A stretch of DNA of 64,000 nucleotides, taken from Rhodobacter xanthinilyticus (GTDB lineage: Bacteria; Pseudomonadota; Alphaproteobacteria; Rhodobacterales; Rhodobacteraceae). The DNA is taken from positions 744,001-808,000 of the forward strand of contig NZ_CP017781.1 of the NCBI RefSeq assembly GCF_001856665.1, read 5' to 3'. The notes beneath the pieces were generated by a model that was not told where the DNA came from, made no database searches, and was given only the letters and a program-made list of their open reading frames with translations. Numbering within the stretch: the first letter of the stretch is position 1; each line of letters opens with the position of its first letter. The position numbers were made by a program, and so were the translations under genes. Of the stretch, positions 9,088 to 16,879 are shown piece after piece.

Positions 9088-9732
9088 ATGATCATCTCGC
9101 GCGGGCGCCGCTTCATCTTTGTCCATATCCCGAAAACCGGGGGCACGGCGCTCAGCCTTGCGCTCGAGGCGCGGGCGATGGCCGATGACATCCTGATCGG
9201 CGATACCCCAAAAGCGCGCCGCCGTCGGGCGCGGATTGCGGGCGCGCAAACCGCCGGGCGGCTTTGGAAACACAGCACGCTCGCCGATGCGCTTGGCCTT
9301 TATACCGAAGCCGAGGCGCGGGCCTGGTTCACCTTCACGCTGGTGCGCAACCCCTGGGACCGGATGGTGAGCTATTACCATTGGCTGCGCGCGCAGAGTT
9401 TCGTCCACCCGGCGGTCGCGCTCGCCAAGGAGACCGAGTTCCCGGCCTTTCTCGCCGCGCCGCTGACGCGGGCGAGCTTTGCCGCCGCGCCTTACGGGAG
9501 CTACCTGCGCCTGCCGGGCGGGCCGGAGGCGGGGCAGTTTCTGCGCCTTGAGCATCTCGAGGAGGATGCCGCCGCGCTCGAGGCGCATCTGGGCTTTCGG
9601 GTGACGCCACTGCGGCGCGCCAATGCGTCGGCGCGCGCGCGCGACTGGCGCCGCTATTACAGCGACGCGGATGCGGCGCTGCTGGCCGAGATCTGTGCCG
9701 AAGATATCGCGCGTTTTAAGTATTCTTTCTGA
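9088..9732 (+). CDS. Sulfotransferase-family protein
   Basis: A 214-residue protein with both PAPS-binding signatures of carbohydrate-type sulfotransferases: HIPKTGGT at 13-20 (5'-phosphosulfate loop) and RNPWDRMVSYY at 87-97 (3'-phosphate binding). The family transfers sulfuryl groups from PAPS to carbohydrate or lipid acceptors. The acceptor here is unknown. It starts 9 nt after the DMT transporter stop with aaggtc as a weak ribosome-binding site, so the two genes may be co-transcribed. In this family in alphaproteobacteria some members modify surface polysaccharide; that is an inference for this gene. Confidence 0.82.
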   Translation: MIISRGRRFIFVHIPKTGGTALSLALEARAMADDILIGDTPKARRRRARIAGAQTAGRLWKHSTLADALGLYTEAEARAWFTFTLVRNPWDRMVSYYHWLRAQSFVHPAVALAKETEFPAFLAAPLTRASFAAAPYGSYLRLPGGPEAGQFLRLEHLEEDAAALEAHLGFRVTPLRRANASARARDWRRYYSDADAALLAEICAEDIARFKYSF

Positions 9733-9926
9733 CTGGTTACCGCGCTCCCGGGGATTGCGCGCGCGCCGCGCAACAATCGCGCCGATCGGCCAAAATTGCG
9801 CGGGGCAGGGGCGACAGTGCCTGAATTGCGCCTTAATCAAGCCGCGAAAAATCCCTTTGAATCACCCGAAATGGCCCCATCAGGAAACGCGCCGGGGCCG
9901 CCCGGGACCAACGAGGGAAACAAGCG

Positions 9927-10586
9927 ATGTTCGGACTGTCTGCTGCCAAACGCGCCCGTATCTGGGAAGACGACGCCGCTTTCGACGGGTTCATCGCCGA
10001 GCAATGGATCGGGGCCGCCTCGGGGCTGGGTCAGGCCGAGGGCCTCGTCGCCGGCACCCGGATCGCCACCGCGATGGGCTGGCGCCCGGTCGAGGCGATG
10101 GCCGCGGGCGATAGGGTGATGACCTTCGATCACGGCCTGCGCCCGGTGGTTTCGGTCACGCGCTGCCAGCTCTGGACCGGCACCAGCCCTTGCCCGCGCC
10201 ATCTGATGCCGCTCGCGGTGCCGACCGGCGCGCTGGGCAACGGCTCGCCGATGCTGCTCCTGCCCGAACAGAATGTGCTGGTCGAAAGCGATCTCGCCGA
10301 GAGCGTCTTTGGCGACCCCTTCGCGCTGATCCCCGCTGCCGCGCTCGAAGGCTTCCGCGGCATCGACCGGATCACGCCGCACCAGCGCGTCGAAGTGATC
10401 GTGCTGCACTTCGAGGAAGATGAAGTGATCTACGCCAATGGCACTGGGATGATCCATTGCGGCTCGGTCCATGGCACCACCGTCACCAACCTCTTCGATG
10501 ACAGCGCGCTCTACTCGGCGCTGCCGCTCGACATGGCGCGCGCGATCGTCAAATCGCTGGGCGAGGCGGAGGGCGCGCTCGTCTGA
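9927..10586 (+). CDS. Hint-domain protein with degenerate active site
   Basis: A 219-residue protein recognisable as Hint_2-type (Hedgehog/intein fold) from the pattern AGTRIAT...GWRPVEAMAAGDRVMTFDHG at residues 42-70, the GALGNGSP stretch at 101-108 and the ANGTGMIHCGS ending at 170-180. The position that should be the nucleophilic cysteine before AGT is occupied by Leu-Val. The histidine expected in the S-P-x-H-like motif reads PEQN, so self-cleavage is not expected. Rhodobacteraceae carry many such proteins of unknown role. It is a monocistronic gene in a 194-nt gap after the sulfotransferase and ends at a bidirectional terminator. Confidence 0.75.
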   Translation: MFGLSAAKRARIWEDDAAFDGFIAEQWIGAASGLGQAEGLVAGTRIATAMGWRPVEAMAAGDRVMTFDHGLRPVVSVTRCQLWTGTSPCPRHLMPLAVPTGALGNGSPMLLLPEQNVLVESDLAESVFGDPFALIPAAALEGFRGIDRITPHQRVEVIVLHFEEDEVIYANGTGMIHCGSVHGTTVTNLFDDSALYSALPLDMARAIVKSLGEAEGALV

Positions 10587-10618
10587 GCGCCCCGCCAAAC
10601 GCGCGAGACCAAATGAAA

Positions 10619-10640
10619 AGCCGGGCCCAGGGGCCCGGCT
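10619..10640. terminator. Bidirectional terminator between Hint gene and fadJ
   Basis: A perfect palindromic stem agccgggccc / gggcccggct with a 2-nt centre. It is flanked by aaaag on the left (T-run for the minus strand) and ttt on the right, between two convergent genes. Confidence 0.8.
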
Positions 10641-10664
10641 TTCAGCGTTCAAAAGGGGGGGGGC

Positions 10665-12854
10665 TCAGGCCGCTTTCGCAGCCTGACCCGCGCCATAGCG
10701 GCCGTAGAAGCTCTCGCCCGTCGCCGCCAGATCGCGCAAGAGCGCCGGCGTCTCGAACCGCGCCCCGAAGCCCGCGGTGAGATCGTCGCAGATCTCGACC
10801 GCGCGCGCGGCACCCAGGATATCGAGCCAGGAGAACGGGCCGCCCGACCAGGGCGCGAAGCCCCAGCCCAGGATCGCGCCGACATCGCCTTCGCGGATAT
10901 CCTCGAGCACGCCTTGTTCAAACGCGCGCACCGCCTCGAGCACCTGCGCCATCATCAGACGGTGCTGCACCTGCGCAAGCTCGGGCTGCTCGGCGGCCTC
11001 GGGGTATTGGGCGGCAAGCCCCTCCCAGAAATCGCCGCGCTTGCCGGCCTCGTCATAGGTGTAGAAGCCCGCCTTGTTCTTGCGCCCGAGGCGGCCTTCG
11101 CCGGCCATCCAGAACAGCACCTCATCGACCGCCGCATCCGGGTAGGCCTCGCCCATCGCCGCCTTGGTCGCCTTGGCGATCTTCACGCCGAGGTCGATCG
11201 AGGTTTCATCGACGAGTTGCAGCGGCCCGAGCGGCATGCCCAGAAGCTTCGCCGCATTCTCGATCAAGGTCGGCGAGACGCCCTCGGCGACCATGCGGAT
11301 CCCCTCGTTGATATAGGGGATGATGCAGCGGTTGGCGTAGAAGAAGCGCGCGTCGTTGACCACGATCGGGGTCTTCTTGATCTGGCGCACGAAATCGAGC
11401 GCCTTGGCGACCGCGACCGGCCCGGTCTGCTCGCCCTTGATGATCTCGACAAGGAGCATCTTGTCGACCGGCGAGAAGAAGTGGATGCCGATGAATTGCT
11501 CGGGGCGGGCCGAGGCCTTGGCGAGCATCGAGATCGGCAGGGTCGAGGTGTTGGTCGCGAAGACCGCATCGGCGGGGATCACGGCTTCGGCCTGCGCGGT
11601 GACGCCGGCTTTCACGGTCGGGTCCTCGAACACCGCCTCGACGATCAGATCACAGCCCGCGAGCGCGGCGTAATCGGTGGTCGCGGTGATCTTGGCGAGC
11701 AGGGCTTCCTTCTGCTCCTCGGTGGCCTTCTTGCGGCTGATCGCCTTGTCCATCAGCCCGGTCGAATAGGCCTTGCCGCGGTCCGCCGCCTCCTGAGCCG
11801 CGTCGATCAGCACCACCTCGATGCCGGCCTTGGCCGAGACATAGGCGATGCCCGCGCCCATCATGCCGGCGCCGAGGATGCCCACCTTCTTCACCGTCTG
11901 ATCGGCGACGGCGGGGCGGTTCGCGCCCTTCTCCAGCGCTTCCTTGTTGATGAAGAGCGAGCGGATCATCGCCGTCGAGGAGGGGTTCATCAGAACCTTG
12001 GTGAACCAGCGCGCCTCGATCTTGAGCGCCTGATCGAAGGGCACGAGCGCGCCTTCATAGACCGCCGAGAGGAGCGCCTTGGCCGCCGGATAGACGCCCA
12101 TGGTCTTGCCATGGACCATGGCGCTGGCGCCGACGAAGGTCATGAACCCCGCCGGATGATAGGGCGCGCCGCCGGGCATCTTGTAGCCCTTCGCGTCCCA
12201 CGGCTTGACGAGATCCGCGTCCGAGGCGCCCAGAACCCAGGCCTTGGCCGCCGCCACCGGATCCTCGACCACCTCGTCGACGATCCCCGCCGCGCGGGCC
12301 TTCTTCGGGTCGGAGAGCTTGCCCTCGAGCAGGAACGGCGCCGCGACCATCGCGCCCATCTTGCGCACGAGCCGCGTGGTGCCCCCGGCGCCCGGGAAGA
12401 TCCCGACCATGATCTCCGGCAGGCCGATCTTGGCCTTCGGGTTGTCGGCGGCGAAGATCCGATGGGTGGAGAGCGGCAGCTCGAGCCCGATGCCGAGCGC
12501 GGTGCCCGGCAGCGCCGCCGCGATCGGCTTGCCCCCTTTCAGCGTCTTCGGGTCCATGCCCGCGCGCTCGATCTTGCGCAGCACCTTGTGCATCTGCATC
12601 ACGCCCGCGAAGATCGCCTCGGCGCCGCCTTCGCGCATCTGCGCGATGACGTTGAGATCCATGCCGCCGGCGAAATCCTTCTTGCCGGAGGTGATCACGA
12701 CGCCCTTCACGGCCGCATCGGCCAGCGCCTGATCGATGAAGCTGTCAAGGAGCGCAAAGCCCTCGAGGCTCATCACGTTCATCGATTTGCCGGGCACGTC
12801 CCAGGTGATGACGGCCACGCCATCGGCGCCGAGTTCGTAGGTAAAATCAGCCAT
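10665..12854 (-). CDS. fadJ: Bifunctional enoyl-CoA hydratase/3-hydroxyacyl-CoA dehydrogenase
   Basis: A 729-residue fusion enzyme catalysing steps two and three of beta-oxidation. The N-terminal crotonase domain (about 1-290) has the oxyanion-hole segment KKDFAGGMDLNV and the GLPEIMVGIFPGAGGT loop. A Rossmann NAD domain begins at KVGILGAGMMGAGIAYVSAKAG (about residue 325), with the catalytic histidine in GIHFFSPVDKM, followed by two C-terminal 3HCDH repeats. Trifunctional-type fusions of this length are FadB/FadJ; the operon partner is a FadI/thiolase-like protein, so FadJ-like is the cautious label. ATG at 12854 has gggagagacaa upstream. It follows the thiolase by 16 nt in one operon. Confidence 0.92.
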   Translation of the reverse strand: MADFTYELGADGVAVITWDVPGKSMNVMSLEGFALLDSFIDQALADAAVKGVVITSGKKDFAGGMDLNVIAQMREGGAEAIFAGVMQMHKVLRKIERAGMDPKTLKGGKPIAAALPGTALGIGLELPLSTHRIFAADNPKAKIGLPEIMVGIFPGAGGTTRLVRKMGAMVAAPFLLEGKLSDPKKARAAGIVDEVVEDPVAAAKAWVLGASDADLVKPWDAKGYKMPGGAPYHPAGFMTFVGASAMVHGKTMGVYPAAKALLSAVYEGALVPFDQALKIEARWFTKVLMNPSSTAMIRSLFINKEALEKGANRPAVADQTVKKVGILGAGMMGAGIAYVSAKAGIEVVLIDAAQEAADRGKAYSTGLMDKAISRKKATEEQKEALLAKITATTDYAALAGCDLIVEAVFEDPTVKAGVTAQAEAVIPADAVFATNTSTLPISMLAKASARPEQFIGIHFFSPVDKMLLVEIIKGEQTGPVAVAKALDFVRQIKKTPIVVNDARFFYANRCIIPYINEGIRMVAEGVSPTLIENAAKLLGMPLGPLQLVDETSIDLGVKIAKATKAAMGEAYPDAAVDEVLFWMAGEGRLGRKNKAGFYTYDEAGKRGDFWEGLAAQYPEAAEQPELAQVQHRLMMAQVLEAVRAFEQGVLEDIREGDVGAILGWGFAPWSGGPFSWLDILGAARAVEICDDLTAGFGARFETPALLRDLAATGESFYGRYGAGQAAKAA

Positions 12855-12870
12855 TTGTCTCTCCCCAGAC

Positions 12871-14082
12871 TCAGACGCGTTCAATGATCGTGGCGGCGCC
12901 CATCCCGGACGCGATGCACAGCGTGGCGAGGCCCATCGACAGGTCGCGCCGCTCGAGCTCATCGAGCAGCGTGCCGATGATGATCGCGCCGGTGGCGCCG
13001 AGCGGGTGGCCCATCGCCATCGCGCCGCCGTTCACGTTCACCTTGTCGGGCGAAACGTCGAAGGCCTGCATGAAGCGCAGCACCACCGAGGCGAAGGCCT
13101 CGTTGACCTCGAAGAGATCGAGATCCTTGATCGAGAGGCCCGAGTCCTTGAGGATCTTCTCGGTGACCGGCACCGGGCCGGTGAGCATGATCGTCGGGTC
13201 GGTGCCGATCTTGGCGGTGGCGCGGATCCGCGCGCGCGGCTTGAGCCCGTGGGCCTCGCCGAATTCCTTCGAGCCGATCAGCACCGCCGCCGCGCCATCG
13301 ACGATCCCCGAGGAGTTGCCGGCGTGGTGGATGTGGTTGACCGCCTTCAGATGCGGGTATTTCAGCATCGCCACCTTGTCGAAACCGGGCATCATCTCGC
13401 CCATGTCCTTGAACGAGGGCTTGAGCTTGGCGAGGTCTTCGACCTGGGTGCCGGGGCGCATGTATTCATCGCGGTCGAGGATCACGAGGCCGTTCTGGTC
13501 GAGAACCGGCACGATCGACTTGGCAAACCGGTTGTCGGCCCAGGCCTCCGCCGCGCGGCGCTGGCTTTCCACGGAGAGCGCATCGGCCTGCTCGCGGGTG
13601 AAGCCGTATTCGGTCGCGATGATATCGGCCGAAATGCCCTGCGGAACGAAATAGGTCTTCATCGCGAGCGAAGGGTCGACGGCGATCGCCGCGCCATCCG
13701 AGCCCATCGCGACCCGGCCCATCATCTCGACGCCGCCGGCGATATAGGCCTGGCCCGCGCCGCCCTTGACCTGGTTGGCGGCAAGGTTCACCGCCTCCAT
13801 GCCCGAGGCGCAGAACCGGTTGATCGCGAGGCCGGGGATCCGCTCATCGAGATCGGAGAGCAGCACCGCCGAGCGCGCGAGGCACCCGCCCTGTTCGCCG
13901 ACCTGGGTGACATTGCCCCAGATCACGTCTTCGACCGCATGGCCCTCGAGGCCGTTGCGTTCCTTGACCGCGTTCAGAAGCCGCGCCGAGAGCGCCACCG
14001 AGGTGACTTCATGCAGGCTTCCATCCGGGCGGCCCTTGCCGCGCGGCGTGCGGCACGCGTCATAGATATAGGCTTCGGTCAT
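12871..14082 (-). CDS. fadA: Acetyl-CoA C-acyltransferase (thiolase)
   Basis: Thiolytic cleavage of 3-ketoacyl-CoA, the last step of beta-oxidation. The protein is 403 residues, standard length. The nucleophilic cysteine lies in NRFCASGMEAV (about residue 90). The acid/base His is in GGAMAMGHPLGATG, and the second active cysteine is in TLCIASGMG near the C-terminus. The NEAFA motif is also intact. The gene sits between a GST gene (9 nt upstream) and the fadJ-type gene (16 nt downstream), indicating a single transcript. Chain-length specificity cannot be read from the sequence. Confidence 0.93.
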   Translation of the reverse strand: MTEAYIYDACRTPRGKGRPDGSLHEVTSVALSARLLNAVKERNGLEGHAVEDVIWGNVTQVGEQGGCLARSAVLLSDLDERIPGLAINRFCASGMEAVNLAANQVKGGAGQAYIAGGVEMMGRVAMGSDGAAIAVDPSLAMKTYFVPQGISADIIATEYGFTREQADALSVESQRRAAEAWADNRFAKSIVPVLDQNGLVILDRDEYMRPGTQVEDLAKLKPSFKDMGEMMPGFDKVAMLKYPHLKAVNHIHHAGNSSGIVDGAAAVLIGSKEFGEAHGLKPRARIRATAKIGTDPTIMLTGPVPVTEKILKDSGLSIKDLDLFEVNEAFASVVLRFMQAFDVSPDKVNVNGGAMAMGHPLGATGAIIIGTLLDELERRDLSMGLATLCIASGMGAATIIERV

Positions 14083-14091
14083 CTTTCCTCC

Positions 14092-14724
14092 TCAGGCCCG
14101 GTCCGCAGGGTTGCCGGGCATCATGTCATAAGGGTGTTGCCAGCCCGGCAGCGCCGCGATGCGGTCGAGCCAGGCCGAGATGGCGGGGAAATCTTGCCGC
14201 GCGAACCCGAAGGGCTCGGGGTAGTAGAGATAGGAACAGCAGGCGCAATCGGCGAGCGTCGGGCCCGCGCCGACCATCCAGTCGCGGGTCGCGAGATGGG
14301 TCTCGAGCGTGGCGAGCGCGGCCTTCACCCGCCCGCCGAGCCAAGCGATCGCGCCTTCGGGGCGCTTCGCCTCGGGCAGGAAATTCATCATGAAGCGCTG
14401 CGCGCCGAACTGCGAGCTGCCCTTGTGGTTATCCCAGAAGAGCCAGCGCATCACCTCGGCGCGCTCGCCCGGCGCGCCCATCAGCTTGCCGGTCGCCTCG
14501 GCGACATGGAGCTGAATCACGGCCGATTGGCTGAGCACCAGATCGCCCTCGACGAAGACCGGCGCCTCGCCCATCTCGTTGAGCGCGAGATAGTCGGGCC
14601 GCCGCGTCTCGCCGCCGAAGAAATCGACAAAGACCGGCTCCCAGGGGTAGCCCGCAAGCGTCATCGTCAGCGCGGCCTTGTAGGCGTTGCCCGATTCCCC
14701 GAAGCAATAAAGTTTGGCGGTCAT
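14092..14724 (-). CDS. Glutathione S-transferase family protein
   Basis: A 210-residue cytosolic GST with an N-terminal thioredoxin-like domain (TAKLYCFGESGNAYKAAL) containing the E-S-Q-S-like glutathione-gamma-glutamyl site (here LSQSAVIQLHVAE), and an all-helical C-terminal domain. The frame is open to 14856, but the ATG at 14724 has gggagggatcagc directly upstream. It is probably the first gene of the GST-thiolase-fadJ transcript. A GST inside a beta-oxidation operon is common in this family of bacteria and may detoxify reactive acyl or enal intermediates (inference). Confidence 0.88.
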   Translation of the reverse strand: MTAKLYCFGESGNAYKAALTMTLAGYPWEPVFVDFFGGETRRPDYLALNEMGEAPVFVEGDLVLSQSAVIQLHVAEATGKLMGAPGERAEVMRWLFWDNHKGSSQFGAQRFMMNFLPEAKRPEGAIAWLGGRVKAALATLETHLATRDWMVGAGPTLADCACCSYLYYPEPFGFARQDFPAISAWLDRIAALPGWQHPYDMMPGNPADRA

Positions 14725-14837
14725 GCTGATCCCTCCCAAGATCCCGGGCATATTGCCACGAACTGACGCGAACGTAAGGCCCCCGCGCCCGAGATGGCGC
14801 AACGTCATATCGGCGTGTCGCTGCGTCCAGTCTGGGG

Positions 14838-14864
14838 ATTTGCGTATTTTTGCCAAGAAGAAAC
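14838..14864 (+). repeat. Dispersed 3'-end repeat, left arm of inverted pair
   Basis: Plus-strand copy of the dispersed repeat, starting attt-gcgtatttttgccaag and ending aagaaac. It is a perfect 27-bp inverted match to 15037-15063. Related copies lie at 22205, 38536, 38570 and 42241. Confidence 0.85.
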
Positions 14865-15036
14865 GCAGCGTAGGGCTTTGTTAACCAAGTTTGGCGAAGC
14901 TGGGGGCGCGGTACAGGCGGGCGCGCCGATGACCGCCCAAGGAGAAGCCGCCCCGGTCGGGAGTGAAGCTCTCATATTGGGGTTGGACCGACCCCCTCGG
15001 CCGGGGCGCACCTTTGCCCCGAAGAAAACCCGCCTG

Positions 15037-15063
15037 GTTTCTTCTTGGCAAAAATACGCAAAT
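15037..15063 (-). repeat. Dispersed 3'-end repeat, right arm of inverted pair
   Basis: Minus-strand copy, the exact reverse complement of 14838-14864. It lies 23 nt beyond the stop of the 70-residue gene and reads in the same direction as that gene, as expected for a 3'-end element. Confidence 0.85.
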
Positions 15064-15086
15064 TCGACGCCGGGGCAGGCGGGCGC

Positions 15087-15299
15087 TCAGGCCTTGCGAT
15101 CCTCGAGCTCGGCCTTGAACAGCCGCAGCCGCGCGGTCAGGTTCTCGTGATGGGTGACCGAGTTGAAATGCTCGAAGAGGAACACGAGCGCCTCATCCGC
15201 GCTCAGCCCCGCCTCGGCGGCAAAGCGTTGCAGCGTGCGGTAGGCGTCATTGGTCATCGAGACCGGAAAGCGGCGGGTCATGCGCAGGCGTTTGGGCAT
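15087..15299 (-). CDS. 70-residue protein of unknown function
   Basis: A short basic-then-acidic protein (MPKRLRMTRRFPVSMT... ending ...FKAELEDRKA). The central part (DAYRTLQRFAAEAGLSADEAL) looks helical, and the N-terminus could be a ribbon-helix-helix-like DNA-binding arm (RRFPVSMTNDAYRTLQRFA). That is a pattern impression, not a match. Its ATG overlaps the stop of the GFA gene (ATGA), so the pair is translationally coupled and conserved together by implication. It ends just before a dispersed repeat. Confidence 0.65.
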   Translation of the reverse strand: MPKRLRMTRRFPVSMTNDAYRTLQRFAAEAGLSADEALVFLFEHFNSVTHHENLTARLRLFKAELEDRKA

Positions 15300-15739
15300 C
15301 AGTCCTCCGGGGATTGGTGGGAGACGCGCACGCGCTCGGTGGTTTGCGCGCCCGGGATCGCGAGGCCCGAGAGCCAGCCGTGGCGGCCCTCGATGCCCCA
15401 TTGCTGCACCGGGGTGAAGGGCGCCGAGGCGGGCAGCGAGCCCGAGGTCAGCTCGATCGCATCCGAGCCGATCTGGCGGTAGAAGAGTGGCGTCCCGCAG
15501 GCTGCGCAAAAGCCGCGCTCGGCGAGATCGGAGCTGCGGAAGACCGCGGGGGGGCCGTGCCAGGTGACGCGGGCGGCGGCGACCTTGAGGAGGGCTGCGA
15601 AGGGGCCGCCGGTCGCGCGCTGGCACATCCGGCAATGGCAGATCGAGGCAAGCGCGGGCCCGGCCGCGAGCTCATAGCGCACCGCGCCGCATTGGCAGCC
15701 TCCGCGGACGGCGGGAAACTCGCTCTCGTCTGGGTCCAT
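15299..15739 (-). CDS. GFA-family zinc protein
   Basis: A 146-residue protein of the glutathione-dependent formaldehyde-activating (GFA)/CENP-V family. The zinc ligands are in place: C15 and C17 (GCQCGAVRY), C34/C36/C39 (CHCRMC), and C78/C81 (GFCAACGTPLFY). True GFA activity is shown for few members, so the family name rather than the reaction is assigned. It is followed by a coupled 70-residue gene. Upstream it is divergent from a small membrane-protein gene at 15869. It lies within the segment that separates two halves of the beta-oxidation block. Confidence 0.85.
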   Translation of the reverse strand: MDPDESEFPAVRGGCQCGAVRYELAAGPALASICHCRMCQRATGGPFAALLKVAAARVTWHGPPAVFRSSDLAERGFCAACGTPLFYRQIGSDAIELTSGSLPASAPFTPVQQWGIEGRHGWLSGLAIPGAQTTERVRVSHQSPED

Positions 15740-15868
15740 TTCGCTCTCCGTTCTGGCCTGAGCCTAGGGCCTGCGCGGCGCCGATGCCAGCGCGAAAGCG
15801 GCCCTTGAAACCGCCCCGCCCGCGCGCCTATCTCTGGGGCAGGGCCGCGCCGGCCCGGGGAGAGTGTG

Positions 15869-16237
15869 ATGCGCAACGCGGCCCTCGTTCTGGGGATCAT
15901 CGGAGGGCTGGTGGCCATGCTGGTGGGGTTTTTCGGCTACGGCTACACCGAGGTCGTGCGCAGCCATGCCGAGGTGGGCGAGATGTTCGGCCAGGTGCAG
16001 AACCCGGGCCTGATCCGCGCGGCGAGCTTTCTGGCGCCGATGATGGCGATCGCGGGGGGCGCGATGGCGAAGATCCGCGCGCTCTGGGGCGGGGGGCTGA
16101 TGCTCGCGGGCGGGGCGCTTGTCTGGTATGCCTTCGGCTTTGGCGCCTTCACCATGTTCCCGATCGGATTTTGCCTGCTCGGCGGGGTGCTCGCGATTGC
16201 GGCGGGCAAGCCGGATGAGGCGAAGGCGCATTTTTGA
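15869..16237 (+). CDS. Small polytopic membrane protein
   Basis: A 122-residue hydrophobic protein with about four predicted helices (residues 4-22, 47-62, 70-88, 93-112) and a short charged tail (KPDEAKAHF). No family is recognised. The ATG at 15869 is chosen; a GTG immediately before it is less likely. The ggggagagtg stretch provides a ribosome-binding site. Coding bias matches the rest of the chromosome, unlike the gene that follows. Confidence 0.65.
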   Translation: MRNAALVLGIIGGLVAMLVGFFGYGYTEVVRSHAEVGEMFGQVQNPGLIRAASFLAPMMAIAGGAMAKIRALWGGGLMLAGGALVWYAFGFGAFTMFPIGFCLLGGVLAIAAGKPDEAKAHF

Positions 16238-16379
16238 AGGGGCTGTGCGGGACGAAGCCGCCGCTGGGCATCTCTGTCTAGATGTCCGCTTACGAGCGTC
16301 TCGAGGCTACACTGGCTGCCGTAATCTTGCCCGAGACCTGTATTAAGAGGATGACTGTGAAGATGTTTTGAGGCCAGTG

Positions 16380-16694
16380 ATGAACGATCATAAGCACGAA
16401 GTTCATGGAATTATGTGCGGACACGTGCACACCAACGAACGCCCCCTTAGACTGATCGAACATGGTCCAGAGGGTCAATGGGACTTCATGTGCGGTGAGC
16501 ATGACCACGATACTCAAGAAGCAATAGATGCGGCAGTTGTGGTTTGTAAGAGCTGTGCAATGACTGGCTATCTCTTGCCACTCAAAGTGCAAGAGTTGCC
16601 TGCCAACCATATTGCAGAACTCGATGCACAAACGGAGAGTTGGAACGTCCGAGAAATGACCGCTGAAGAGATTGCGGAATACTACGAGGATTGA
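16380..16694 (+). CDS. Low-GC 104-residue putative zinc-binding protein
   Basis: Its codons are much more AT-rich than anything else in the window (many AAT, GAT, TTA, AAA), which suggests recent transfer. Cys/His pairs are regularly placed: CGHVH at 13-17, CGEHDH at 38-43 and CKSC at 56-59, so a zinc or metal site is plausible. The layout C-x-H-V...RP...W-x-F-x-C-G recalls small uncharacterised proteins sometimes found beside toxin genes, but no toxin is adjacent. The ATG at 16380 follows ttgagg; TTG 16368 and GTG 16377 are alternatives. It is flanked by non-coding DNA of equally low GC. Confidence 0.6.
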   Translation: MNDHKHEVHGIMCGHVHTNERPLRLIEHGPEGQWDFMCGEHDHDTQEAIDAAVVVCKSCAMTGYLLPLKVQELPANHIAELDAQTESWNVREMTAEEIAEYYED

Positions 16695-16826
16695 GAGAAC
16701 ATCGAAGCAAAAAAGGCTGAATTTGAAATTAGGTGAATTGTTGTTTCAACAGGGGGCCTTCCGAAACAGCCATTCGTGCACTCCGCAGCATTCTGTACTC
16801 TGGGCTCGGAGCGGTCATTCCCCCCC

Positions 16827-16858
16827 AAAAAACGCAAACGGCGCCCCTTGGGGCGCCG
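16827..16858 (-). terminator. Terminator of the acyl-CoA dehydrogenase gene
   Basis: A 9-bp perfect stem (cggcgcccc / ggggcgccg, 2-nt loop) at 16839-16858, followed on the minus strand by gtttgcgttttttggg. It lies 21 nt after the stop at 16880. Confidence 0.85.
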
Positions 16859-16879
16859 CTGTCGTCTCTGTCGATCCGA

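Larger units (their letters stand above)
14725..15086. other. Long intergenic region with inverted-repeat pair
   Basis: No credible gene lies in these 362 nt. It holds the upstream region of the GST gene and a pair of 27-bp perfectly inverted repeats (14838-14864 and 15037-15063) enclosing 172 nt. The enclosed DNA has no coding signature on either strand. The segment looks like a small non-autonomous repeat element or a pair of terminator-type repeats. Confidence 0.6.

Noticed and set aside
9927-10586. Intein or bacterial Hedgehog-type self-processing protein
   Set aside because: Nucleophile cysteine and histidine positions are not conserved, and there is no split host gene.
10665-12962. Longer N-terminus for the fadJ-type gene
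   Set aside because: The extra 36 residues show no crotonase similarity and would run into the thiolase gene; ATG at 12854 has a good ribosome-binding site.
14838-15063. Insertion sequence
   Set aside because: No transposase frame in or near the inverted repeats, and single arms occur elsewhere as 3'-end repeats.
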